Source: Hoyosella subflava DQS3-9A1
GTDB lineage: Bacteria; Actinomycetota; Actinomycetes; Mycobacteriales; Mycobacteriaceae
Length of the DNA: 64,000 nucleotides
Direction: 5' to 3'
Assembly: GCF_000214175.1 (NCBI RefSeq)
Contig: NC_015564.1
Span: 2,108,001-2,172,000 of the forward strand
The first letter of the stretch is position 1; each line of letters opens with the position of its first letter. Below the pieces are notes generated by a model. The model was given only the letters and a program-made list of their open reading frames with translations, ran no database searches and was not told the origin of the DNA. Positions 8,341 to 17,122 of this stretch are shown here, one piece after another. A program made the translations under genes and the position numbers.

Positions 8341-9210
8341 TCACGGAAGGTAGCCGAGCAAACGCGCCCGGGTGACTGATTCCATTCGCGTGCGCGTGCC
8401 GAGTTTCGTTGCGGCACTGCGTAAGTACGCTTTCACGGTTTCTGCGGAGAGGGCGAGCTGGGATGCGATTTCAGCGTTCGTGCACCCGAGCGCTACTTGG
8501 GACAGAACATCGATCTCGCGCGGGGCCAGTGTGGGTACCTGAAGTAGCGTCGGCTTCGTCGTGGACGCCGGAGCAGGCGCGTCCTGCTGACCCACGGCGA
8601 CGAGCGCGCTCCCCGCCCTGGTAAGTCGTTCGCGGAGTTCTGGGTCGGGGATCTGCGCGGCGATGGCGCGGAGCTCACTGTGCAACAAACGGAGAGTTTC
8701 GCGGTCGGTGCCCGCCATTTCGGCTTTGAGGTCAGCCCGCATGAACTCGGCTTGCTCGGCGCGCCGCGCAACTTCCTCGCGGACTCGCAGTTCGTCACCG
8801 AGTTCCTTAGCGGAGGTGAGGAGGGCACCCCGAACGGAGTCTCCGAAGTTCGTTGCCTCGCGGACTGCCCCATAGAGAACAGCCCGCACGACCTTGTTCA
8901 CGACGACCGGAACGGCGAGCATCCCGCGGAGACCTTCGAGCCGCACATTGTTGACATACTCGCGCGAGATGTTGTCGCTGCTCGTATAGTCGGTCACCAC
9001 CAGCGGTCGCCCGGTGACGGCGCAGCGCCCACCTAGACCTGCACCGCTCTCAACCGACAGATTTCGAAGACCGTCGGTGCGCATCCCGATGAACCGATTC
9101 AGTGTCAGCGTTTTCCCGGTGTAATCTCCCGAGAACACGACAGGGAGCTGCGTGTCCGCCTTAACTCGCCGTAGCGCGGATCGCATTGCGTCGTGAACGC
9201 TCGCTTCCAT
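8341..9210 (-). CDS. GAF-domain LuxR-family transcriptional regulator
   Basis: This 289-residue regulator has an N-terminal GAF-like sensor region (about 20-165, including GLGGRCAVTGRPLVVTDY), a helical linker and a C-terminal LuxR HTH (about 225-289). The HTH shows TLAPREIDVLSQVALGCTNA and SAETVKAYLRSAATKLGTR. This architecture is common in actinobacterial regulators of acid, lipid or steroid-like catabolism beside fadD or transporter genes. I chose ATG 9210 because AAGGGGAACC precedes it; the longer ORF from 9396 has no such support. It is divergent from cobN and upstream, on the same strand, of the transporter and acyl-CoA synthetase it may control. The ligand is unknown. Confidence 0.85.
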   Translation of the reverse strand: MEASVHDAMRSALRRVKADTQLPVVFSGDYTGKTLTLNRFIGMRTDGLRNLSVESGAGLGGRCAVTGRPLVVTDYTSSDNISREYVNNVRLEGLRGMLAVPVVVNKVVRAVLYGAVREATNFGDSVRGALLTSAKELGDELRVREEVARRAEQAEFMRADLKAEMAGTDRETLRLLHSELRAIAAQIPDPELRERLTRAGSALVAVGQQDAPAPASTTKPTLLQVPTLAPREIDVLSQVALGCTNAEIASQLALSAETVKAYLRSAATKLGTRTRMESVTRARLLGYLP

Positions 9211-9255
9211 GGATTCCCCGGTTCCCCTTACTTTCTTCGGTACACGGCTGCGTAC

Positions 9256-9285
9256 TGCATCACAGATGATCTTGAGTGTGATGCA
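9256..9285. promoter_or_regulatory. Perfect 9-bp inverted repeat between luxR-type gene and cobN
   Basis: TGCATCACA-N12-TGTGATGCA lies in the divergent promoter region, 45 bases before the regulator start. The perfect arms and 21-base centre-to-centre spacing suit a dimeric regulator. It could be an operator for autoregulation or for cobN. Confidence 0.45.
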
Positions 9286-9320
9286 TCTCATGTCATCGTC
9301 CCATAGTTCCGCAACCGTCC

Positions 9321-9370
9321 GCGAACATCCGGTGGGACCTGGGCTGCCCAGCCACGGGACCTCCCAGGTT
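9321..9370 (+). promoter_or_regulatory. Possible degenerate cobalamin riboswitch core
   Basis: Upstream of cobN three pieces occur in riboswitch order: CCGGTG (9329-9334), GGCTGCCC (9342-9349) and AGCCACGGGACCTCCC (9350-9365). The last matches the B12-box consensus AGYCAGGAGACCTGCC at 13 of 16 positions. The usual P5/P6 spacer between the last two is missing, and an obvious P1/P2 is not seen. Either it is a minimal or decayed riboswitch or a chance resemblance. Confidence 0.3.
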
Positions 9371-9465
9371 TGACGCATCAGCGCCGTGCCGGGCAAACCG
9401 GTAGCATCCCTCCCGATGAGCAGTCGTTTGACGGCTGGGTGACCTCCGGCGGGGAAAGGTTTCGC

Positions 9466-12400
9466 GTGATCCTGCTTCTGTCCACTTCGGACACAGATTT
9501 GCTGTCAGCCCGCGCAAGCGGGGCCGATTACCGGCTGGGCAACCCAGCGCGGCTCGACCTGACGGACCTGCCAGGATTGCTTGACGGCGCGGACCTCGTC
9601 GTAGTGAGGATCCTCGGGGGCAAGCGTGCCTGGGAAGAAGGCATCGAAGCGGTCCTCAAAGCTGATCTGCCTACGGTCGTTGTGAGCGGCGAGATCGCCC
9701 CGGACGCCGAACTGATGCACGAGTCCACGGTCCCCGCGGGCGTCGCCGCCCAGACCCACAACTACCTGGCTCAGGGTGGTGCGGAAAACCTGGGCCAACT
9801 GTTCAACTTCCTGTCGGACACGATTCTGCTCACAGGGTATGGCTTCGCGGCGCCGAAACAGCTCCCGGACTGGGGGTACCTCGATCGTAAAGTCGTGGCC
9901 TATCCGGAGAACACGCCCGTTGTGGCTGTTCTCTATTACCGGGCCCAGCACATCGCCGGTAACACCGGCTATGTCCATGCGCTCAGTGACGCGATCGAAG
10001 CGCACGGCGCGCAGGCGATCCCGATCTATTGTGCGTCGCTGCGCACCGCAGCCCCGGCACTACTCGACGCGCTGGGTCAGAGTGACGCCATCGTCGCGAC
10101 GGTGCTTGCCGCGGGCGGAACGAAACCCGCGACTGCCGGTGCTGGCGGCGACGATGAAGCATGGGACGTCGAGGCGCTGGCTGCCCTCGATATCCCGATT
10201 CTGCAAGGTTTATGTCTCACCTCCAGCCGGGCGCAGTGGGAAGCCAATGATGATGGGCTTACCCCCCTCGATGTCGCCACCCAGGTAGCTGTGCCGGAGT
10301 TTGACGGGCGGCTGATCACGGTGCCGTTCTCCTTCAAAGAGATCGATGACGACGGGTTATCGACCTACGTTCCGGATCCCGAGCGTGCGGGCAGGGTTGC
10401 GGGTATCGCGGTAAAGCATGCGCGGCTCGGGCGTATCGCGCCGCACGAGAAGCGCGTCGCACTGATGTTGTCGGCATACCCGACCAAGCACGCCCGGATC
10501 GGCAATGCAGTGGGGCTGGACACCCCGGCGAGTGCCATTCATCTGCTCAGAGCGATGCGTGAGGCCGGTTACGACCTCGGTCCTGAGGACGGTGACGGCG
10601 CGGCTCCCGGCCTGGCATCGGGAAACGGCGACGAACTGATTCACGCGCTGATCGCCGCCGGCGGTCAGGACCCGAACTGGCTGACTGAGACGCAGCTCGA
10701 AGCCAACCCGCTCCGCATCTCAGCGAAAAAGTACCGGAAATGGTTCGACACCCTTCCCAAGGACCTCCGGGAGGATGTCGAAAGCCACTGGGGTCCTGCA
10801 CCAGGTGAACTGTTTGTCGACCGATCGAACAAGTCAGGTGGCGAGATTGTTCTCGCTGCGCTGCGTTTCGGGAACCTGGTGATCATGGTCCAGCCGCCGC
10901 GCGGATTCGGAGAGAACCCGGTCGCGATCTACCATGATCCCGATTTGCCCCCAAGCCACCACTACCTGGCTGCGTACCGCTGGATCTCCGGCCCGCCCGA
11001 GGAGGGTGGCTTCGGCGCCGACGTGATGATCCATCTCGGAAAACACGGCAACCTTGAGTGGCTGCCCGGTAAGACCCTCGGACTGTCGGCCTCCTGCGCG
11101 ACCGATGCCGCGATCGGGGACATGCCGCTGATTTACCCCTTCCTCGTCAACGACCCGGGGGAGGGAACGCAAGCTAAGCGCCGGATTCATGCGACACTCG
11201 TCGATCATCTCATCCCCCCGATGGCGCGCGCTGAGTCCTATGGAGACATCCAGCGGCTCGAACAGTTACTCGATGAGCACTCGAACATCGCGGCGCTCGA
11301 CCCGGCGAAGCTCCCCGCGATCCGGCAGCAAATCTGGACGCTCATGACAGCGGCAAAGATGGATAATGATCTTGGCCTGGACGAGCGCCCACACGACGCG
11401 GAGTTCGATGACATGCTGATGCACGTCGATGGGTGGCTGTGCGAAATCAAGGATGTTCAGATTCGCGACGGTCTGCACATCCTGGGCCGGGCACCGGAGG
11501 GTGATGAGGAGATCGACCTTGTTCTCGCGATGCTGCGGGCTCGGCAAATGTGGGGCGGCGAGCAATCGGTGCCTGGCCTGCGCGAAGCTTTGGGCTTGAG
11601 TGAGGCGGGCGATGAGAGCCGAACACGTGTCGACGATGTCGAGGAGCAAGCTCGGCACCTTCTGGAACAGCTCGCGGCGAGGGAGTGGAAGCGCAGAAAG
11701 GTCCGCAAGCTCACGGACAACGACACGGTCGCGCGGATCCTCGAGTTCACGTGTGACGAAGTCATTCCGCGCCTCCGGGCGACCCGGGACGAGATCCCGC
11801 GGATTCTGCACGGGCTCGAGGGCGGATTCATCCCGGCCGGGCCGAGCGGATCGCCGCTGCGAGGGCTGATCAACGTCCTCCCGACGGGCCGCAATTTCTA
11901 TTCCGTGGATCCGAAGGCAATCCCTTCGCGGCTGGCATGGGAGACCGGGCAGGCGATGGCCGAGTCACTCGTCGAGCGGTACCGCGCGGATCAGGGAGAC
12001 TGGCCCAGATCTGTCGGCCTTTCGGTATGGGGGACGTCCGCGATGCGGACTTCAGGAGACGACATCGCGGAAGTGTTTGCCCTCATCGGTGTGCGCCCCG
12101 TGTGGGATGAAGCATCGCGCCGTGTCCGCTCGCTCGAGGTGATCCCGCTCGAGGAACTCAGCAGACCGCGCATCGATGTGACGGTGCGTATCAGTGGTTT
12201 CTTCCGTGATGCGTTCCCGCACGTACTGGCGCTGCTCGACGACGCGTTCCGGATGGTGGCCGCGCTCGACGAGCCAGCAGAAGAGAACTTCGTGAAAGCC
12301 CATGCTGCCGCTGATATCCACCGACACGGTGACGAGCGACGCGCGACCACACGCATCTTCGGCTCAAAGCCAGGTACCTATGGTGCGGGACTCTTGCAGT

Positions 12401-13068
12401 TGATCGACGCGAAGAACTGGCGTTCCGACGCCGACTTGGCTCAGGTCTATACGGCCTGGGGTGGATACGCGTACGGCCGTGGCCTCGACGGTGTGCCGGC
12501 AGCGGACGATATGCGTGACGCGTACCGGCGCATCAGCGTGGCTGTGAAGAACACCGATACCCGTGAGCACGACATCGCGGACTCCGACGATTACTTCCAG
12601 TATCACGGAGGCATGGTGGCGACGGTCCGCGCGCTGACGGGCAAAGACCCCGAGGCCTACGTCGGTGACAGCACTCGCCCCGACAGCGTTCGCACCCGCA
12701 CGCTCAGCGAAGAGACCCGGCGCGTGTTCCGCGCCCGCGTGGTTAATCCCCGTTGGATGGCCGCCATGCGCCGTCATGGGTATAAAGGGGCGTTTGAAAT
12801 GGCGGCGACCGTCGACTATCTGTTCGGGCTGGACGCCACAGCCCGAGTCGTCTCCGATTGGATGTACGAACAGTTGACGGACAACTATGTGCTCGACGAG
12901 ACGAACAGCAAGTTCATGCAGGAGTCGAACCCGTGGGCTCTGCATGGAATAGCGGAGCGTCTTCTGGAAGCGGCCGAGCGCGGGATGTGGGAGAAGCCAT
13001 CCGCGGCCACACTCAGCGCACTGAAGGAAGCGTATCTACGCACCGAGGGTGATCTCGAAGGAGATTGA
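9466..13068 (+). CDS. cobN: Cobaltochelatase large subunit CobN
   Basis: CobN is the large subunit of the ATP-dependent aerobic cobaltochelatase, which inserts Co2+ into hydrogenobyrinic acid a,c-diamide together with CobS/CobT or ChlID-like partners. The protein is 1200 residues, the normal size. Family segments include MIHLGKHGNLEWLPGKT, VNDPGEGTQAKRR and the C-terminal TSKFMQESNPWALHGIAERL-like stretch. I chose GTG 9466 because GGGGAAAGG lies six bases upstream; the frame is open from 9370. It is divergent from cobG, as in mycobacteria, but four kilobases away because of inserted genes. A weak riboswitch-like element precedes it. AroE-like and other genes follow on the same strand. Confidence 0.95.
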   Translation: MILLLSTSDTDLLSARASGADYRLGNPARLDLTDLPGLLDGADLVVVRILGGKRAWEEGIEAVLKADLPTVVVSGEIAPDAELMHESTVPAGVAAQTHNYLAQGGAENLGQLFNFLSDTILLTGYGFAAPKQLPDWGYLDRKVVAYPENTPVVAVLYYRAQHIAGNTGYVHALSDAIEAHGAQAIPIYCASLRTAAPALLDALGQSDAIVATVLAAGGTKPATAGAGGDDEAWDVEALAALDIPILQGLCLTSSRAQWEANDDGLTPLDVATQVAVPEFDGRLITVPFSFKEIDDDGLSTYVPDPERAGRVAGIAVKHARLGRIAPHEKRVALMLSAYPTKHARIGNAVGLDTPASAIHLLRAMREAGYDLGPEDGDGAAPGLASGNGDELIHALIAAGGQDPNWLTETQLEANPLRISAKKYRKWFDTLPKDLREDVESHWGPAPGELFVDRSNKSGGEIVLAALRFGNLVIMVQPPRGFGENPVAIYHDPDLPPSHHYLAAYRWISGPPEEGGFGADVMIHLGKHGNLEWLPGKTLGLSASCATDAAIGDMPLIYPFLVNDPGEGTQAKRRIHATLVDHLIPPMARAESYGDIQRLEQLLDEHSNIAALDPAKLPAIRQQIWTLMTAAKMDNDLGLDERPHDAEFDDMLMHVDGWLCEIKDVQIRDGLHILGRAPEGDEEIDLVLAMLRARQMWGGEQSVPGLREALGLSEAGDESRTRVDDVEEQARHLLEQLAAREWKRRKVRKLTDNDTVARILEFTCDEVIPRLRATRDEIPRILHGLEGGFIPAGPSGSPLRGLINVLPTGRNFYSVDPKAIPSRLAWETGQAMAESLVERYRADQGDWPRSVGLSVWGTSAMRTSGDDIAEVFALIGVRPVWDEASRRVRSLEVIPLEELSRPRIDVTVRISGFFRDAFPHVLALLDDAFRMVAALDEPAEENFVKAHAAADIHRHGDERRATTRIFGSKPGTYGAGLLQLIDAKNWRSDADLAQVYTAWGGYAYGRGLDGVPAADDMRDAYRRISVAVKNTDTREHDIADSDDYFQYHGGMVATVRALTGKDPEAYVGDSTRPDSVRTRTLSEETRRVFRARVVNPRWMAAMRRHGYKGAFEMAATVDYLFGLDATARVVSDWMYEQLTDNYVLDETNSKFMQESNPWALHGIAERLLEAAERGMWEKPSAATLSALKEAYLRTEGDLEGD

Positions 13069-13071
13069 GCT

Positions 13072-13884
13072 GTGATTTCAATGCCGGATCGTGACACAGA
13101 ACTCTGCATCTCCCTGTCTGGGCGGCCGAGCAACATTGGCACGCGTTTCCACAATTTCCTGTACACCGAACTCGGGCTGAATTACCTCTACAAAGCGTTC
13201 ACTACGACCGACCTGCCCGCGGCCATCGCCGGGATCAGGGCGCTCGGGATCCGGGGCTGTGGCGTGTCAATGCCGTACAAGGAGGACGTGATACCTCTGG
13301 TGGACCGCATCGATCAGTCCGCTGCGGTGATCGATGCGGTCAACACGATCGTCAATGAAGACGGGGTCCTTAGTGCGTACAACACGGATTACGTCGCTGT
13401 TCGCAGCCTGCTCGAACCGGTCGACACGGCGTCGCGCGTGCTCGTACGCGGCAGCGGAGGAATGGCCAAAGCTGTGGTCGCCGCGCTGCGGGACGAAGGC
13501 TTCGCTGACGTCACCGTCGCCGCGCGCAACGCTGGAACCGGTCTTGCGCTCGCTGATCGTTACGGGTACACCTGGCGGCCCAGCGGAGAAGGCGAAATTG
13601 CGGACATGCTCATCAACGTCACACCCGTCGGCATGTCTGGCGGGGCTGAGGAGCATGAACTCGCGTTCACTGAGCAACAGATCCGGGACGCACAGACCGT
13701 GTTCGATGTGGTTGCGATGCCAGTGTGCACACCCTTGATTGATGCGGCGATCGATGCCGAGCGAACCGTCATCACCGGTGCACAGGTCGTTGCGTTGCAG
13801 GCCGCCGAGCAGTTCGCCCTGTACACCGGTATCCGCCCCAGCAACGACTTGATTGCGCGAGCCTCAGAGTTCTCCCGCGCCTGA
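13072..13884 (+). CDS. Shikimate 5-dehydrogenase-like protein
   Basis: This 270-residue protein has the two-domain AroE fold. The N-terminal substrate domain shows GCGVSMPYKEDVIPLVDRID, where the Lys of the usual SMPxK motif is kept, followed by DAVNTIV and YNTDY. The NADP-binding motif is unusual (RGSGGMAKAVVAAL instead of GAGGAA). It may be a quinate/shikimate or other hydroxy-acid dehydrogenase rather than the biosynthetic AroE. The GTG start at 13072 has AAGGAG eight bases upstream; ATG 13081 is an alternative. It begins three bases after the cobN stop, so it is probably translated from the same mRNA, although no functional link to cobalamin is known. Confidence 0.8.
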   Translation: MISMPDRDTELCISLSGRPSNIGTRFHNFLYTELGLNYLYKAFTTTDLPAAIAGIRALGIRGCGVSMPYKEDVIPLVDRIDQSAAVIDAVNTIVNEDGVLSAYNTDYVAVRSLLEPVDTASRVLVRGSGGMAKAVVAALRDEGFADVTVAARNAGTGLALADRYGYTWRPSGEGEIADMLINVTPVGMSGGAEEHELAFTEQQIRDAQTVFDVVAMPVCTPLIDAAIDAERTVITGAQVVALQAAEQFALYTGIRPSNDLIARASEFSRA

Positions 13885-14018
13885 CTACTCTGAATACTCC
13901 GCTCCCGCTATCCTGGGCGGAACCGTTTTGCCGTCCTTTCGCGTGCAGTGCCGCACCGATCGTTATCGAAATCGTCGACCCGATCGCAGGGCCGATCCGA
14001 TTTCCGCGAGGAGCCTGC

Positions 14019-14243
14019 ATGTCTGCCGCATCGAAGAACTCAGCCACCAACGTCGCAGTGTGGATGCTGCTTGTTTCTGGTGTTGCCCTGGCCGCTCTCG
14101 TGGCTGTGGCCGACCTTCTCTTGTTCGCGATGGTCATTGGTGGCTCGGTCGGCGCCGCCGTCGGAATTCTCGCGGCCGTGTACTACACCGGTGACGAGGA
14201 CGGACCCTTCGGGGACACCGACGAGTACGGGCTAGCGAACTAG
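14019..14243 (+). CDS. Small two-helix membrane protein
   Basis: This 74-residue protein has two predicted transmembrane helices (about 12-34 and 37-57), a short polar N-terminus and an acidic tail (GDEDGPFGDTDEYG). GAGGAG lies six bases before the ATG. I recognise no family. It has its own 134-base upstream region and is followed by a repeat-containing gap. Real coding status is supported by the ribosome binding site and membrane pattern. Confidence 0.6.
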   Translation: MSAASKNSATNVAVWMLLVSGVALAALVAVADLLLFAMVIGGSVGAAVGILAAVYYTGDEDGPFGDTDEYGLAN

Positions 14244-14260
14244 AACCGTCTACTGCCCTG

Positions 14261-14305
14261 GCCACACACAGCCACACACCCGCTGTCCCGGCCACACACC
14301 CGCTG
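14261..14305. repeat. Tandem GCCACACACCCGCTG repeats
   Basis: Two exact 15-base copies (14271-14285 and 14291-14305) are 20 bases apart, and a partial copy GCCACACACA begins at 14261. The inverse of the same motif (GCGGGTGTGTGGC) occurs at 5192-5204 beside the cobG hairpin. The function is unknown. Confidence 0.6.
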
Positions 14306-14437
14306 CAGCGGGGTCCTGGTCGGTAGTGAGGGTGTGCCGTGGAACCGGAGCGTCACATCGCTGCTGTCCGTGCCGCGTCACATACAGTGAATGCGGGGAA
14401 CGAGCACTGGTGCAACAGAAGTAAGGGGAGCGGATCA

Positions 14438-15514
14438 ATGGCGTCGATTACGTTCGCTGAAACGACAAGGGTATATCCCGGTTCCAGCGTTGCGGCCGTT
14501 GACCGGCTCGACCTCCACATCCCCGATGGAGAGTTCCTTGTCCTCGTCGGTCCCTCCGGCTGCGGGAAGTCCACCAGCCTGCGCATGCTCGCCGGCCTAG
14601 AGGAGGTCGACGCAGGCCAGATCTTCATCGGGGACAAAGACGTCACACATCTTGATCCCCGTGACCGCGATATCGCCATGGTCTTTCAGAACTATGCCCT
14701 CTATCCGCACATGTCGGTTGCGCAGAATATGGGATTCGCGCTCAAGCTTGCCCGGACCCCCAAGGCGGAAATTGAGTCACGTGTTGCCGACGCAGCCGAA
14801 CTGCTGGGGCTGAGTGACTTCCTGGACCGCAAGCCAAAGGCGCTATCTGGCGGCCAGCGTCAGCGGGTCGCGATGGGACGGGCGATCGTCCGTCAGCCAC
14901 AAGTGTTTTTGATGGATGAGCCCCTCTCTAACCTCGACGCGAAACTGCGCGTACAGACACGTACGCAGATCGCCCAGCTGCAGCGCCGCCTCGCGACAAC
15001 GACGGTGTACGTCACCCACGATCAAGTGGAAGCGATGACGATGGGGGACCGCGTCGCCGTTCTGAACGGAGGCGTGCTACAGCAGTGCGATAATCCTCGC
15101 GAGCTCTACCGCAACCCGAAGAACGTCTTCGTGGCGGGCTTCATTGGTTCACCGGCGATGAACCTCTATACGGCGCCCGTCAGTGGCGGCATTGTCAGCC
15201 TCGGCGACCTGGCGCTCCGCGTGCCGCGCTCCGCGGCGGACGAGGCGGGCAGCGAACTGATCGTGGGTATCCGCCCGGAGCATTTCGAAGTGAGTGGCGC
15301 TGGGCTTCGTGTCGAGGTCGATGTGGTGGAAGAACTCGGCTCCGAAGCATTCATCTATGGCCGGGCAATGATTGGTGGTCGCGAGGAACAGCTTGTCACA
15401 CGCGTTGACTGGCGCCGCCCGCCCGCGAAGGGCGAGGTCATATATGTGACTGTCACTGAGGAGCACGTGCATTTTTTTGCAACACATGGTGACGGTGGGC
15501 GCTTGCCCCGCTGA
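14438..15514 (+). CDS. ABC transporter ATP-binding protein, SugC/UgpC/MsiK type
   Basis: This 358-residue cytosolic ATPase is of the CUT1 sugar-importer type. It has Walker A GPSGCGKST, signature LSGGQRQRVAMGRA, Walker B VFLMDEPLSNLDAKLR, the H-loop YVTHDQ, and a C-terminal OB/TOBE regulatory region (about 240-358, with VGIRPEHFEV). No permease or binding-protein genes flank it, so it is probably a shared multi-sugar ATPase like Streptomyces MsiK, energising transporters encoded elsewhere. The ATG at 14438 has AAGGGGAG seven bases upstream, and family homology starts there, not at the upstream in-frame start. Substrates are not predictable. Confidence 0.9.
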   Translation: MASITFAETTRVYPGSSVAAVDRLDLHIPDGEFLVLVGPSGCGKSTSLRMLAGLEEVDAGQIFIGDKDVTHLDPRDRDIAMVFQNYALYPHMSVAQNMGFALKLARTPKAEIESRVADAAELLGLSDFLDRKPKALSGGQRQRVAMGRAIVRQPQVFLMDEPLSNLDAKLRVQTRTQIAQLQRRLATTTVYVTHDQVEAMTMGDRVAVLNGGVLQQCDNPRELYRNPKNVFVAGFIGSPAMNLYTAPVSGGIVSLGDLALRVPRSAADEAGSELIVGIRPEHFEVSGAGLRVEVDVVEELGSEAFIYGRAMIGGREEQLVTRVDWRRPPAKGEVIYVTVTEEHVHFFATHGDGGRLPR

Positions 15515-15531
15515 CGCCGTACGCTAAAGCA

Positions 15532-15924
15532 ATGGCACCAATGGCACCGTCTTTCTCCGACCTTGCAGAAGCGGAATACATCCTCCTCACCAGTTTCCGC
15601 AAAAGCGGCGAAGGTGTCGCGACGGCGGTGTGGGCCGCGCCGCGCGGGGAGCGTCTCCTCGTCTGGACGCCCACAGAGTCGTACAAGGTGAAGAGGATCC
15701 GGCGTAACCCACGGGTGGAGGTCTCGGTCTGCGACCTTCGGGGACGACCGAAAAGCGAACCTGTGGAGGCGGCAGCCGAGGTGCTCGATGATGCCGGTAC
15801 TGAAGAGGCGCGCGCCGCAATCGCGAAGAAATACGGAATCAAAGGCTGGATCGGCGTGAAGGCAAGCATCCTTCGCCGAGGCCGCAAAGGCACAATCGGT
15901 CTCGCTATTACGGTTCCGGAGTAA
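15532..15924 (+). CDS. PPOX-class F420-dependent enzyme family protein
   Basis: This 130-residue split-beta-barrel protein is of the pyridoxamine-5'-phosphate-oxidase-like family, similar to mycobacterial Rv2061c-type F420-binding proteins. Visible segments are YILLTSFRKSGEGVATAVW near the N-terminus, the KVKRIRRNPRVEVSVCD block for cofactor phosphate contact, and KYGIKGWIGVK. Rv2061c also lies close to cobN in M. tuberculosis, so this looks like conserved synteny. The start ATG 15532 is followed by a second ATG three codons later. It is 17 bases after the sugar ABC ATPase. Cofactor (F420 versus FMN) and substrate are inferred. Confidence 0.82.
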   Translation: MAPMAPSFSDLAEAEYILLTSFRKSGEGVATAVWAAPRGERLLVWTPTESYKVKRIRRNPRVEVSVCDLRGRPKSEPVEAAAEVLDDAGTEEARAAIAKKYGIKGWIGVKASILRRGRKGTIGLAITVPE

Positions 15925-16042
15925 ATTCCATTCATGTGATTATGCTGTTCACAAGCAGAATAGCGAATTACATGCTTCGAATTTGTCAGACCCTTTCTGC
16001 ACGCTATCTCCGTAGGTGGAAAACGCAACGGAGGGCGACGGT

Positions 16043-16219
16043 ATGAACAAGTCTGGAAACTGTGCACACGCGGACATCCCGGGCCGGCACATCTGGCCGT
16101 GGGTGCTCGCGTTCGCGAGCGTACTCATGGTGGGAATTGGTATCGGCACGACTCTTTGCCCAGCTGAGAACTGCACTCCAACGGTGGTGTCACCGTCTCT
16201 TTTGGACCCCGGCGGCTAG
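16043..16219 (+). CDS. Small single-pass membrane protein, hypothetical
   Basis: This 58-residue ORF has GGAGGG upstream of its ATG. A Cys/His-containing N-terminus (GNCAHADIPGRH) is followed by one hydrophobic helix (about 17-36) and an outside tail with two cysteines (CPAENC). I know no family. The ribosome binding site and membrane-like pattern favour a real gene, but it is short and evidence is thin. Confidence 0.45.
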   Translation: MNKSGNCAHADIPGRHIWPWVLAFASVLMVGIGIGTTLCPAENCTPTVVSPSLLDPGG

Positions 16220-16286
16220 CTGTGCGCTCGCCTGGCGGGCGGGGAAGTGGCACGATTAAAGAGGCGTAGTTCGGGAGATGATGACC

Positions 16287-17120
16287 ATGGAATTTGCACA
16301 GATCAATGCCGTACGAATCGCGTATCACACGGCTGGAAACGGTGCGGTTCCCCTAGTTTTTGTCCACGGCTCATGGGCATCTCATACGAATTGGGAAACG
16401 GTGATTCCGCGCTTCGCGGAATCATTTCGCGTCGTCTCGTACGATCGGCGCGGGCACAGTGACAGTGAGCGCCCCCCAGGGCAGGGAAGTATCGCTGAGG
16501 ACGCGGAAGATCTCGCAGCGCTTATCAGCTACCTCGACATCGTTCCCGCCTGGGTGGTCGCGAACTCGTTCGGTTCGTGCATTGCATTGAGGCTCGCTGT
16601 TGCTAACCCGCACCTGCTGCGGGGAGTGGTAGTTCATGAGCCGCCGCTGATGGGCCTGCTCAGCGAAGTGGACGACCCAGATACACGTACCGTGTTGGAG
16701 AGAGCGCGTTCCAGCACCATGAACGTGGCCGCACGCATCGAATCGGGTGACCATGCGGGCGCCGCGGAGTATTTCGTCGAGAATGTCGCGCTCGGCCCGG
16801 GGAGTTGGACCCAGCTTCCTCAGGTCATTCGCGATGTCTTTGTCACCAACGCCCCGACCTTCCTTGATGAAATCCGGGATCCTGATGCACTCAACGCAGA
16901 TCTCGACGGGCTTCGCACCTTCGCCCGCCCCGTGCTGCTGACCGAAGGCTCGGAAAGTCCGAAGATGTTCGGCCTGATCGTTTCTCAGCTTGCCGACGTG
17001 CTGCCGAATGTCACGACGATGCTGTATCTAGGTGCCGGGCACGTCCCGCACCTCACACATCCCGATGATTACGTCGCGACGGTTACCACGTTCATCCAGC
17101 AACACGAGAGCAGAGCGTAA
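16287..17120 (+). CDS. Alpha/beta hydrolase
   Basis: This 277-residue cytosolic alpha/beta-hydrolase-fold enzyme shows the oxyanion segment VFVHGSWASH, the strand SYDRRGHSDS, the nucleophile elbow ANSFGS with catalytic serine, and the C-terminal catalytic histidine in LGAGHVPHLTH. A cap domain spans roughly 125-210. The start ATG 16287 has GGGAG nine bases upstream; ATGs at 16278 and 16281 are too close to it. It converges on tldE with two bases between stops. The substrate is unknown (ester, epoxide or C-C bond). Confidence 0.85.
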   Translation: MEFAQINAVRIAYHTAGNGAVPLVFVHGSWASHTNWETVIPRFAESFRVVSYDRRGHSDSERPPGQGSIAEDAEDLAALISYLDIVPAWVVANSFGSCIALRLAVANPHLLRGVVVHEPPLMGLLSEVDDPDTRTVLERARSSTMNVAARIESGDHAGAAEYFVENVALGPGSWTQLPQVIRDVFVTNAPTFLDEIRDPDALNADLDGLRTFARPVLLTEGSESPKMFGLIVSQLADVLPNVTTMLYLGAGHVPHLTHPDDYVATVTTFIQQHESRA

Positions 17121-17122
17121 CC

